NCBI GenBank assembly: GCA_002989075.1
Contig: PSQN01000015.1
Location: 806,001-870,000, forward strand
Origin: Arthonia radiata
Lineage: Eukaryota; Ascomycota; Arthoniomycetes; Arthoniales; Arthoniaceae
DNA length: 64,000 nt
Direction of reading: 5' to 3'
The position numbers and the translations under genes were made by a program. Position 1 is the stretch's first letter, and each line of letters opens with the position of its first letter. Below the pieces are notes generated by a model. The model did not search any database. It saw nothing but the letters and a program-made list of their open reading frames with translations, and was not told where the DNA came from. Below are positions 44,240 through 57,536 of this stretch, one piece after another.

Positions 44240-45162
44240 GGAGCGCTTGCGACATCCCGTTGTGCGAACAGCGGAGCGCGCGAAAGGAAGGGAGGTCAGT
44301 GAGGTCGCCAGAATGAGCGAGTCGCGTGCCGAGATCGATAGACAGATGGAGGGCTGTGATCAGCGGGGTCGTAAAGCTCGAGGGGCGCCGCTTCAGATAT
44401 GTCCAGTGTTGTTTTCGTGTCGAGTGCTCGTAGAACGGTGGAGGTGATGGTCAGGATAAGGAGGCAATGCCGGTGCAGCTGAAAAGATATGCAGTGTGTG
44501 TAAGAAGGCTTGGAGTGGAGGTGAAGGACGCGTGGTGATTAGTCAAGGAGGAAACGGGGAGTCGTCCGTGGAATTAGTAGCTGGTGGAAGGGTAAGAGAG
44601 GAGTACAAAGTGACTTGAGGTACGAGTTGAGCAATGGGGCGAGGGATCAAGGGTTGTGCTGCAGGAGGAGTGAGCTGCCCTCGTCAGCAAACATGGGCAC
44701 AAGATGACAAGGTGACCATTTTGGGATCTGCTTTTCTCCTCCTTCAAGCGGTGTCGATCTCAACAGCCCAACTCTCCGGCTCTCTGTAGCACCCGCGCAC
44801 TATTCAATCGCTGTCTCGACTCTCTGGGCTAGAGACGCGCTTGCACTCGGTATCTTCCCTCAAGCGCCGGCATCGAGTGCCCAAAAGTCTGTGGTTCGCT
44901 GCGACGCGTTTGCCTTTCTCCGGCGCCATTGAAACTCAACCCCTCTCTCCCTCGAATGGATCACCGGCCTCTCCGTGCTCTGCAACTGCGCTGAGATGAC
45001 GCTCGTGATCGGAGGACCACCGCTGCAGCATCCTGGTCTAGTGCAATAATGATCACGAAACATGCGACAATACTTCGCATCAAGTAGCGGAGTCTATTTG
45101 TCAACTTCTCAAATGGTAATGCCATTATAACCCAATGCGACATGCCGATACGCGCCATATCT
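44240..45162. other. Intergenic
   Basis: 923 bp between two minus-strand genes. G-rich upstream of 44239, otherwise nothing recognisable. Confidence 0.35.
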
Positions 45163-47216
<2,054 letters not shown>

Positions 47217-49232
47217 ATGCCTGTCGTAGACCTAGGTGGGTTCGTTCTAACCCAACCAAAGGCGTCTCTTGAGTTGTCATGCTCTACCTCCATGCGTTTG
47301 ATTTCCTTGTCACATGAAGAAAGCTCGGTGAATGCTGGTAGCCTTACTGCTGCTGAAGTCGAGAATGACTGGGTGACTTTCCACCATTACTTCCGCTTCG
47401 TTGTCGATTTCGAAAGCGTACCCTGTGAAGCTGTCAATCAATTATCGTCCGAGATCGAGCGTGCGAAGCTATGGTCCCAGCTTGGCTTGAGAGCAGAGCT
47501 TGAGACGGATCAGGTATCAGCTTTGCAGCATTCATTGGCACATCAGATTTACTCGAATGCTGATCCCTCATCGACACCGCCGTTGAGACGGCGCCACCAC
47601 AGCCTCCCTGTCGAAAACAACGTTTATGATGTCGAACCTCATGCAGGAGTCCGCAAGTGGAAAGTTGCAGAAGTCAACATCGTTCTCGCTCTCACAGAGC
47701 CACTGTCGAATAATGCAGCACAGCCGAACGCTTCATCTTCTGACCTCGTCTTTCGGGATGACGATATCAAGCTTGACGACGATGAGGGCGTGTCTCACTA
47801 TCCTCTTATTCTGACTGCTCGCTTCGAAGCAGCCGCAAGCGATGAACATGTGCCAGACATGCTTGAACCATCTGAAGACGCGGATTCGTATCAATCGAAC
47901 CCCGTCGGGAATAGCATGGGTTCCCTGCCACTCAAGACACGTCCAACACCATCATTATCCTCGATTGTTTCGATCATCAGGACGGCTATATGCGCTTCAA
48001 TAAGCAAAGGCAGCACGCCAGGAACTCAACATCATCTCGTTCGAGACGGTCGGTTGTCAACGCTGGACAGAGTAGCTCCCAGTATATGGTCGCCAGGATT
48101 TTGCGCGGTAAGTTGATTTTTCATGCTGAAATGGCGAAGTCACTTATTCGAGCAACAGGGCATATCAGAGCGCGCCTGTCTGTTGTCAACAATCACTCAT
48201 TGTCTCTCTCGCGCCATTTCCCGGGGAATACCGTCAAGTTGCAAAGGCGAACACGAGTCGAGCATCCACAGCTCAATGCATCAGAGGGTAGGATTCCTCG
48301 CTTGGGAGATGCTCCAAAGCACGACCGTCAAAGCATCGGTAGCTGCACCACTTCGAGCGACATTGTCTACGTTGACCGACAATAGCCAGGAACGTGATCA
48401 TGACGATCAGACGCTCAGCCATCCAGCAGCTTTACTATGCGAAGAGAACCTGTTGGATGACCATGTGCTGGATCGTGAAAGCAGCACAGGTGACTCAAGC
48501 TTCACTTCGAGCCCACGCATTGGAGAAGCTGGAGCTGACTACGAGGATGCTTCCACCGACCTAGAAGAGCTGCTCCTTTCTCAAAACCATGACGGTCATT
48601 CGTACGGAGCCCCTTACGTGAGCATGGGCTGTGCGACAAGCTTAGAAAGTCCTCAAGAAGAGAGCAACTTCCACCAGCATCATGCAATTGACCCAAAAGA
48701 CTGGGAAGCAGATGAGCCGTTGCTTTGTAATGACCAGGGTCGTTCGCCTGACTTCTTAGATGCAGTGTGCCGCGATCAAACCCTTCTGACGAAAGGCTCA
48801 ATTTCGGGGCGACACATCCTCATTGAGTGCTCTGACCTTCCAATGGAAAGCGTATCGTCCATCTTTGACTATGACGGCCTGTCAAAGATAGAGGGGGCAG
48901 ATGACGAAACTCCACGATTGGGTAATGGCATACAGAGTGAGCTTGACATAATGTTCGAGCCGTGGATTTACGATGCGATCGCCTCACCGCAGAGTAGCTC
49001 GGGGTTCAGCCCGAATCTCCTGGCGTCGCCATCGCCAGATATAATGGCCAACTTCGCATTAGAGCCTCCACCGGACTGCGACCTGGCCAAAATTGATGAC
49101 GTGGTTGAGCTCGACGACCCCGAATCCATTCTTCTTGAACCTACTGGAGACTCTTCCACTTTTGACGATGCAACCGATGGCTTCGAGATTTCGAGACTCG
49201 AACCATCTCCTCTGGATCATCTCTTCTGGTGA
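47217..49232 (+). CDS. Acidic protein of unknown function
   Basis: Exons 47217-48107 and 48159-49232, 654 residues. The 51-nt intron (GTAAGT ... CAG) is a multiple of three and holds one in-frame stop, so an unspliced message would give a 299-residue product. The protein is rich in Ser, Asp, Glu and Leu, with several acidic segments (DDDIKLDDDEG, DADSYQSN, DASTDLEELLL) and a weakly folded N-terminal part (WVTFHHYFRFVVDFE, AKLWSQLGL). I do not recognise a domain. The acid/hydrophobic mix near the C-terminus (IMFEPWIYDAI, IDDVVELDDPESILLEP) could be an activation-type or binding segment, which is speculation. Confidence 0.6.
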
Positions 49233-50144
49233 GTTGCAAGACCTCTCACAGAATAGCTCGAGCCTCGGTAACTTGACTGTGTCCAGGAATGTCGGAGGGG
49301 TTCCTGTCGTGTCACCCGCCAAAGCAAGTAAGGTAGAGCTGTCAAAAAAGCATTGACTGAAAGAGGGAAACCGGTCAAGGGTCGACGCAAGTATCTTTAT
49401 GTGATTACCCGCTAATATAATCCTTGCGTTGAGATTATTAGCGCGCTGGAACGCTGTTTTTCCAATCGTACATTTCCCGAGAGTCCCCACCCTTTGTAGC
49501 ACCTCTTTCTGCGCGATCGACTGGTAAGCTCAAAGGCTCGGTTCTCCGGTTCTCAGTCAAAAGCGCAAGCGACCCTGTCACAAGCACACCAGCCCTTGCG
49601 TATCGTAGACGCGCCACCGGCTCCTTCGAGAACGGCGATGATCACACCTTTGAGGCCCCGTCTTGTGAAGTCAAGACTCATCTGCTTGCCGCCAACAATG
49701 AATGCCATCTGTTTCGAGACTCTTTGGCTCGAGTCGTTTCTTTGCAAGCCTTTAGAATCTGTGAAGCGATGTGTGTACGGGTCTGTTGTCGCAAACAAAT
49801 ATTTGCACCACCTGCGCACGTCAGACAGCAACAGCTACAGACCTTGTGTCAAGGGATTGATATCAGGCAATTCTAGTCTGTCAGGGTCTCACTTGATGAA
49901 GGTCACCAACGTTGAAGCAACGCGGTAAAGGTGAGCACTACACCGCACCTTTTGCTCCAGTCCGGTTCTTCAAGTGGCACGCCACACTGTGCCGGGTTGA
50001 CCGTACAATGTTCAATCTCCTGTCTCGCATCGCCTTACCTATCACAGTCATGTCAATGACGCAGTGATGCGCGCCCATCTTCACCACCAACACTCTATTG
50101 CGACAACTCACTAACAGCATGTAGCCACAGGCTTTGGCTCAGGC
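49233..50144. other. Intergenic
   Basis: 912 bp with small frames only. The MHYT gene may have an additional upstream exon here, since its frame is open a few codons before 50145 behind a CAG at about 50130. Confidence 0.35.
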
Positions 50145-52819
50145 ATGGAGTTGCCAAAGCCCGGCACCGTGATCAACTATCATTTCAAGTCGCCATTCGT
50201 CATCGTCTCCTTTTTCGTCAGCCTTCTGGGTGCGATCACGTTCGTTGAGCTCCTGCATCGTCAACGAAAGGTATCCGGCTGGCGGTACTGGTAAGTCACA
50301 GGGCCAAGCAAGCATCTTCCACGACGAACGATCTAAGTCTGGTTGACACAGGCGACAACTCACATTTACCGCGCTGCCTCTAGGCCTGGTCGGAATATGG
50401 TGCATGCATTTTGTCGGCAACGCGGCCATCATCCTCGGCGACGGCTCGCGGGAGCTCCAACCAGTCTACTCTCCAGTCTTTTCAGTCCTTTCTGCCATCA
50501 TACCAGTCGTCACGATCATGTCTTCCTTGTGGATCTCTGAGAAACGACACAAGGGTCCTAAGGCTCGCTTAGCAACTCTCGTAGCTTCTGGCATCTGCAG
50601 TGGGCTTGCGATTGCAGCTATGCACTACACCGGGAACCTAGGCACCACAAACTACCGCACTCGCGCCGACCCTCGAACCATCGGCGGCGCCATCGGTATT
50701 GGCTGCGTTGCGATGACAGCTGTGTCAATTGGCGTCTCGACACTCCAAGACTCCTGGCTCAACACGCTCAAATGGCGCCTTGTCTGTGCGCTGGTCATTG
50801 CGGTCGCTGTCCCTTGTCTGCACTTCGAGGCATCTCTGAAGCTTACCTACATCTTCGAGAAGCCGAATGAGGGCACCGCCGCCTCTCAATACCAGAATGT
50901 CATTGTTTCAAGTGTCTTGACGGTCCTCACATTGGCCGCTTGCATCGCTATCGTCATCTCCACCAGAAAAGAGAGCATCGACATCAAAAGCAAAGCCGAG
51001 CAGGTGGTTCTCAACTGCGCCTGGTTTGATCATCAAGGCCGGGTCATGGTCACACGCAACGGAATACTGCCATGCTATACGATCACCAACAAAGACAACG
51101 AGCGTGGCTTCGACGAAGACTTCAATATCAGTCATCCAGCGTTCCACTGGCTGTTCAAAGTGAGCCATGATTGGGGCAGCATTTCCAGGATGACACCGGG
51201 AATGAAGAAGCATCTTGAGGGGCTCAGCTTGGGACAGAACTCGCTTCGCTCGGGCATCAACGACCCGCCCATATGGAACTCGACCACCGCCGACCAGCAG
51301 TATTCTGTTGTGTTTCGAGAACGTTTCTGTGTTGCCGCTTCGGAAATGGCAAAGAGCTTGCGCGTGGCCCTAGCGGATGTTGGTGTGATTTACGAAGGCG
51401 TGATGAGCTTTAGTACGTTCTCACGGTACGCAAGCCACCGACGTCCCTTCTCGTGGAACAGCAAACAATACACAAGACCTGTCGATATCGAGGTATGTGC
51501 CAACCCAGTGCTTTGGACTTGCATGCACCGAGGGCGCTCTCCATCATTACGCATCGTCAACAAGCAGATGAGCTGACCACATAAACCAGGCGATTCAAGA
51601 CAGCTTCGGCAGAGGCCAGGGTCTTTTCTTGACGAAGCGAGTCGACAAGCAGGACGTACCCAAATTCCAAACCATGGACTACCGCTTCTTATCGCTTGAC
51701 AAGGTGATCGCACCGCTAGCAGCAGCCATGCAGGTCCCACAAGAGAACGCTCGCGCATACATGCTGAACATCCGCGACCAGACCGAGCCCACTCCGAAGA
51801 AACCCGCTGGAGTATACCTCGGAGTCTTTGCTCTGTGTCCTGAGGCGGACGGTAGGCTAGGACCGAAGATCGTTGTCTCGAAGAGCCAGATGCACAAGAT
51901 CCCTAGCGTCTACCTATGGAGCGAAGAGGTGCACAGAAAGTTCGAAGGCATGCTTGCTCGCTGGGACGGACTGTCCAGCGCTGAGGTCCTCTCATGGATC
52001 AAGGAGGGCATCTTTGGCCTTGACGACGACTACGCTCAATTCTGTCGAGCGCTGCGACGAGGAATTCATCAGCTCGCCACGACACTCAACGAAGATTTCT
52101 TTACCTACGCGACGCTTAGCACCAAGCTCATCCAAGTGCCTACTGCACCCGGCAGCAGCAACAAGGCGTATCACAAGATGATCACCTTCACCATCATACC
52201 GAACATTCACAACTCGCTCAAATATGCTGGAGATGTCAAGCTGGTCTCATACAACTTCTTCCGCTGCCTTCAGCAGGCGCGCGGGTCACCACGTGATGCC
52301 GGCTTCGTCGCCAAAGTGCATCAAGAATTCGGCATGTTCTTGAACAACGACGAGATTGCTACACCAGCCGAGACGCACCCCTCCTCGCTGAGCCGGATCT
52401 CGTCTTTATTGACACCGGCGTCGTCCACTCGAAAGCTGTTGTCCCCGAAGAAGTCGATGTTCACGCCTCGCCGTAGCGACGCGAGTCTTGAGAGCTACGG
52501 CATGGTCTCCCAAAGCACGCTACGCCAGGACTCGATTGAGACAATCAAGGAAGCCAACGAAGGCGAGATGGATGACGATTCCTTCAACGGTGCGCCGTAC
52601 GGCGGTGTCCTCGTGACGCGCCACGTCACCGTCGAGAACTCGCCCAGGGATAGCAACGAGGCTATTTCGCCGGTCTCGCCAGCCTCAACATTCTCCCCGT
52701 CCGCGCAGCGTAAATGCGAGTTCAAAAGTGTGGCGAGCGCTCAACCAGCGGAGGCGCGGACGTACGTCGATGAGTTGTGTGAGATCACGAAGCAGCGATG
52801 GGCCAAGCGGTCGTCGTGA
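50145..52819 (+). CDS. MHYT-domain integral membrane protein
   Basis: Exons 50145-50290, 50352-51492 and 51590-52819 (introns 61 and 97 nt), 838 residues. The first 270 or so residues hold about seven hydrophobic segments with the MHYT signatures MHFVGN and MHYTGN and a third, looser LHFEAS; these motifs are proposed to bind copper and sense oxygen, CO or NO at the membrane. In bacteria the domain is joined to GGDEF/EAL enzymes; here it has a long cytosolic tail with no such enzyme, ending in a Ser/Pro-rich region that could be phosphorylated (LTPASSTRKLLSPKK, VSPASTFSPS). The N-terminus could extend further upstream. Confidence 0.85.
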
Positions 52820-53327
52820 AGGAGGGCGGAGGCTATTTGATTATTCGCATAGCGACTGGAGTATAGATAGCTTCTGCCATGTACGAACATCTAGAGCCTG
52901 CAAAGGCGTTGAATGGGTGTGGACAAAGGAGCACAGAGCGATGGAGCTGGTGGCTGCACGCAAGACCTTAGGGCATCGAGCCCCAAATGGACGGCCTACG
53001 AAAGCCAGAGAAGGCGCTATTTAGGGCCCCATATCACTAGCGAATGAAACGGACGAGCCCTTAAAACGTGGGGTTGCTGCTTTCCCACCTCGAAGCTCCC
53101 TCGATTCCCTTCACCTTTCGCATTGGCAGCTTTCGGATCATTGTGCTTCTGCGCGTCCATATTCACACCGCGACAGTAGAGCTTCTCATTATACCTTCAG
53201 AAAGCTCCGTTGCATCGCCCGGTGCTACCGCAAACTGCACACAAACACAGCTTTCTCGCGCGCGACTGTCCTTCTTCGCAATCCGCCCGAGTCCACCCCT
53301 CCAACCCATCACAACTCCACCACAACA
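52820..53327. other. Intergenic
   Basis: 508 bp between two plus-strand genes; AC-rich just before the vtc1 start. Confidence 0.35.
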
Positions 53328-53849
53328 ATGTCCACACAACCCCTCCTCCAAGGCGCCCCAGGTACACCTCCCCCCTCTCCCCATTCACTCCACCTAACCC
53401 CCCACACAGGCAAACGCATCGCCCTTCCCCCCCGCCTCGAACCCAAAGTCTTCTTCGCCAACGAGCGCACCTTCCTCAGCTGGCTCAACTTCTCCGTCCT
53501 CCTCGGTGGTCTCGCCATCGGGCTCCTGAACTTCGGCGACCGCGTCGGCCAGATCTCGGCGTTACTATTCACGGTGGTGGCCATGGCGGGCATGGTGTAC
53601 GCGTTGGGTGTGTTTCACTGGCGCGCGAATCGGATCAGGCAGAGGGGTGGGAGTCAGATGAGTGGAGGGTTTGGCGGCTTTGATGATCGGTGGGGGCCGA
53701 CGGTGCTGACGGGGGCGTTGGTTGCGGCTGTGGTGGTGAATTTTGTGTTGAGGACTGTGGGGGGAGGGGAGGGGGATGGGGGGCATGGGGGGTTGAAGAG
53801 GGTGGGGTTGGGGGGGAGTGGTGGGGAGCAGCGGGTTATGGGGGTGTGA
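53328..53849 (+). CDS. vtc1: Vtc1, vacuolar transporter chaperone subunit
   Basis: Exons 53328-53361 and 53410-53849 (48-nt intron), 157 residues. Vtc1 is the small membrane subunit of the complex that makes polyphosphate and moves it into the vacuole. The conserved part is [32 protein letters not shown], with the charged residues that line the channel, followed by three hydrophobic segments ([50 protein letters not shown]). The C-terminal 30 residues are Gly-rich and less conserved. Confidence 0.92.
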   Translation: MSTQPLLQGAPGTPPPSPHSLHLTPHTGKRIALPPRLEPKVFFANERTFLSWLNFSVLLGGLAIGLLNFGDRVGQISALLFTVVAMAGMVYALGVFHWRANRIRQRGGSQMSGGFGGFDDRWGPTVLTGALVAAVVVNFVLRTVGGGEGDGGHGGLKRVGLGGSGGEQRVMGV

Positions 53850-54803
53850 GGAGGATGAGAGGTGAGGGAGGTTCGAGGGGATTTGCATTGGGAGGGTGTT
53901 TGAGTAGAAGATATGCATACGCAGGAATGGCATGCCGGTCCATAGTATTGGACGGTATGGAATGGACACTGCTAGCGAATAGCTCGCTACATCTGAGCAG
54001 AACCCGCTCTACATTAAAATTTGGAAATTGCTGTTGCGGTGGCATTGCTGGAGTGACAACAAGGTGGAGCTGTGAGCGACAGCCGAGCTAGCTTTTGCTC
54101 AATCTTCTCCCACTCCTCCACTCTTTTTCACCATCTTTACTCCTTTTCAATCCCACTTCGATCATCTCACGCTGCATAGTCCCCACATCCGCCTCCACGA
54201 ACCCGAACAAAATGTGCCCAGCAAGTCAAAAACCAACAAACCACGGACACCCTGTCCCTTCACGTTTCGTATCAACGATTCGTTTCCAATTTAACAACCA
54301 ACCCACCAAGATTCACATACACAGTAGAAACGAATGATTGTTGCTACACCAGACGCAAGCTCTCGATCAAAAGACAACAGAAGCATATGATAGAAGCAAG
54401 AGCAGAAGCGGCCATGCCGCAAGACCGTGATCAAGAGCACATTACAAGAACAAATACAAAGCATCAGAGTCACAGACACAGTCAAAGACTTCCCTTAGGG
54501 TGGTTCAGGCTTCAAGAGCCCAAGTATATGATCGCTATTGTTGCTGTACATCCCCGTACGAAAGGAATCTGTATCCGGGTATCTCGCTCGTATGTGGTCG
54601 TCAAATGTGATGATGTTATTGTGGACGGCCTCAGTGAGCATACATGATTCTTTCCCCTTCCTCTGGCGTCAAAAGTCATCACTGTGCCCCGTTCTCATTC
54701 TCTTTGGTATATCGTCGTCGAGGATCGTTAAGTCGTCGTGCATGCTGCGTGGGGGAGCTCTCCCTGAGGGCACACCATCCCTCCTTTCCATCCATCAAAT
54801 ATC
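53850..54803. other. Convergent intergenic region
   Basis: 954 bp between genes that end towards each other. No supportable gene. Confidence 0.4.
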
Positions 54804-56486
54804 TCATTGAGCACATTCATCGTCCATCGATTCCTCCATAGTCGTGAGATCAATTATCTCCTCTGGCCTGTCCGCAACCTCCCTCGCCTTTTCGACAAGT
54901 TCACCCCAACGAGTCGGCTCTTCTCGCTGTTGGCCTTGAACCGGCTTGCGGACGGCCTTCCTAGCCGGCTTCGTAACCGCATTCCTATTCACTTTCGCAG
55001 CGGCATTTCCAATTGGTTTCGGAAGCCCGTGCCCGTTCCACAGTCGACGCCTGAGGGCTTGGAGAGTGGCAACGTCCTCTTCCCAGGCCCTAGGCCCGTA
55101 GCCCTCTGATTGAGAGCGTCTCGGACCCAAGGCGCCTTGTGTGATAGCCTCATCGGCATTGATCTGGCCGCGGCTGTACTGGATCACGAGCTCGGCGTTG
55201 GCGTACTCTGGCTCTGGAGGTGGTGGTAATGGCTGCTGCTCGGCAGCTCGTTGTCGTTCAAACGAAGTTCGGGAGGCAACCAGGCACTGCATGTTCTTGT
55301 TGACGTCTGAAAACATCGCTGGCGGGCCGGAGTCGACTTTGATGTACTGGCCTTGCTCGATATCATGTCGATTTCTAGCTCTTGACTGTTCTATTTGCTG
55401 GTATGGGTCTAGCTGTTGCTGAGACATCTGCTGTGGTTGCTGCTGAGAGGTTTGCTGTGGCTGCTGCTGAGAGGTCTGCTGAGGTTGCTGTCTAGATGGC
55501 TGCTGAGGCTGCTGCCGAGAAGCGTGTTGTTGCAAGAAGACTTGATGCTGCTGTTGTCGAACGGACTGCTGTCGTGACACGACCTGCTGCTGTTGCTGCT
55601 GCCATGCCGTGGGGGCTTGTTGTCGTGGTAAGGCTTGCTGCTGAGAGGAGGGTTGTTGTTGTAAAAAGGCCTGCTGTTGCTGCTGCTCCTGTTGAACGGC
55701 TTGCTGTTGTGGTATGGGTTGTTGCAGCTTCTGCGAGGGTTGCTGTTGTGACAAGGCCGCCTGCTGTTGCCTGGAGGTTTGCTGTCGCAAGAAGGCCTGC
55801 TGCTGCTGTGGGTTCTGCTGAGAAGCTTGCTGTTGTACTCTGGCCGGATTCAACTGCTCAGAATATTGCTGTTGTGACAATTGCTGCTGCTGCTGTAGCT
55901 GTTGTTGCTGCGGAGGGGTCTGCTGCTGTGGTAAGGCTCGTTTCTGATTGTCCAGCGCACGTCCAGCCTCCCAGGCTTTTCGAGCGCAGTCTTTGAGTTG
56001 CTCGAAGGCCGTCTGGTTGATCCAAGTCGCGCGCAAGACGCGCGTGAAGGCATTGGTTTGCTTGGGCGTGTGCTGCTCAGTCGGCGCACAGGCGTGGCGT
56101 ACGTTATGGACTGATATTCGGAAGATGGAGGTTTTTTCGTCGCCCTTGGCTGTACTGTTGAATATTGAATCCCATTTGTCGGTGCCCTGCCAGGTGCCGT
56201 GCCGGTCGAAGCCGAAGCAATGACATTTTTGTGGAGTTTTGGCATGAATGTTGTCATGACATCGTCGAGCTTTCCTGAGCTCTACTATGCTGAGATGGTA
56301 CTGCCGCATGAAGGGCAGGCCGTTGTCGTAGCGAGCGACGCCGTCGTTGATGCCCAGGTACTCGTAGAAGTTGTCAAGGTCGCTCATGACGTTTCGTTCT
56401 TCCTCGAGAAGCCGCATTGGAGTGCGCGAGTAGAGGCTCCTAGTTTTGAATATGTCCTCCATTTCTGTTTGTTCTGAAGAAGACAT
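54804..56486 (-). CDS. Polyglutamine-rich protein with a SUMO-interaction-like C-terminus
   Basis: One exon, 560 residues. The first 180 form a possibly folded region with Trp, Cys and His (CHCFGFDRHGTWQGTDKW, ISVHNVRHACAP). Residues about 185-365 are Gln-rich with imperfect repeats (QQPQQTSQQ units) coded by mixed CAG and CAA. After this come basic segments (RNAVTKPARKAVRKPVQG) and the end EEIIDLTTMEES; I544-T548 with flanking acidic residues fits a SUMO-interacting motif (hydrophobic core plus acids). No family is recognised. It looks nuclear and possibly aggregation-prone; a regulatory or scaffold role is only inference. Plus-strand 'proteins' across the repeat are shadows. Confidence 0.75.
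   Translation of the reverse strand: MSSSEQTEMEDIFKTRSLYSRTPMRLLEEERNVMSDLDNFYEYLGINDGVARYDNGLPFMRQYHLSIVELRKARRCHDNIHAKTPQKCHCFGFDRHGTWQGTDKWDSIFNSTAKGDEKTSIFRISVHNVRHACAPTEQHTPKQTNAFTRVLRATWINQTAFEQLKDCARKAWEAGRALDNQKRALPQQQTPPQQQQLQQQQQLSQQQYSEQLNPARVQQQASQQNPQQQQAFLRQQTSRQQQAALSQQQPSQKLQQPIPQQQAVQQEQQQQQAFLQQQPSSQQQALPRQQAPTAWQQQQQQVVSRQQSVRQQQHQVFLQQHASRQQPQQPSRQQPQQTSQQQPQQTSQQQPQQMSQQQLDPYQQIEQSRARNRHDIEQGQYIKVDSGPPAMFSDVNKNMQCLVASRTSFERQRAAEQQPLPPPPEPEYANAELVIQYSRGQINADEAITQGALGPRRSQSEGYGPRAWEEDVATLQALRRRLWNGHGLPKPIGNAAAKVNRNAVTKPARKAVRKPVQGQQREEPTRWGELVEKAREVADRPEEIIDLTTMEESMDDECAQ
55410..55930 (-). repeat. Imperfect CAG/CAA tract coding the glutamine region
   Basis: Dense CTG/TTG triplets on the plus strand, including near-identical units around 55425-55510 (ctgctgagaggt-type), typical of replication slippage. 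Mixed codons suggest selection for glutamine rather than pure expansion. Confidence 0.7.
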
Positions 56487-57536
56487 TGTTGTGTGGTGAC
56501 GGTGAGTGTTGTAGTGGCGCCAGCGATGGGCAGAGCTAAGCCTGGATAGAATGTGAAGGGCAGAGAGCGTGGAACTGATGGTGGTGATACACTTGCAGGT
56601 GTGATATGAGCAAGGAGTATAATCGTAGATGTCTTATGTGGGCGATTTGATGTGGAATGTTTCGAAGACAACGAAGGTGAGAAACGCTGTATATATACCC
56701 TTGGTGTTCAAGCACAGGCCTGTTTTGTCTCTTTAGATGTCTGAGCGCCAGACTCATGCGGTATAGCAGCAATGTTTATTTTGCTATGACATAGCAAAGA
56801 CGTAGCGACGCAACAATCATCTCGTTTTCTCAAGGGCACAGCCAATGGCCGGTCGCAGTCTGGCGGCCACAGAGGCACAGAGCACACAATGACGGTATGC
56901 AGGCAGTTTCTAGATCTTTCAAACGGTCTCATGGAGCCCTTTTTCTGTACAGCGTTCGCCATCACCACCGACTTTGCTGGTGATCAAGGCAGCGAAGTCG
57001 TACTTACCACCATTTGCTCGCCGCACCATAATCAACTTTGCCAGGCTATCATCAATGATAGTTTTTCCAGTTTGTCTCCTGGTATCAAACTCAGCGCTCC
57101 AACATAGCGCTGCCCACCACCAATGCTTGAGTCCTCCATTCTCCTTTGACTGCAGCAGCCAACGAAGACATATCAGCTCAGCAGCCTGGCAACAATTTCT
57201 AGCCAAACTTTCACATGATTCTCCTAGGAACGGTGTCATCAAATTCATCGAACGGATCTCAATGTTGCAGAGCGACCAAAACTTCGACCAGAAGCTCGGA
57301 CTCCCAGATAGGCTAGCACCTCAACATTGCCAAGAGCTCAAGCCGTGACTGCACAAGCGGCGGCTATACCCGTTGCAGAGCGGGGCCAAAAATGTTGGGC
57401 TAGCTCTCGGTGACTGGACCCCTCGTGCCCTTCGTCTCTTGTTCACGCGCATCTCTCTCCAGAACTACGCCAACATAGCCCCTAGAACAGCGACGGTGCA
57501 TCATTGAGATCAACCGATGAGCTTGCAGAGATCAGC
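56487..57536. promoter_or_regulatory. Divergent region between the polyQ gene and lst8
   Basis: 1.05 kb between outward-facing genes. Small frames on both strands, none with recognisable content. Confidence 0.4.

Noticed and set aside
55496-55996. Plus-strand Ala/Val-rich frame of 166 codons
   Set aside because: It is the complement of the CAG/CAA tract in the polyQ gene.
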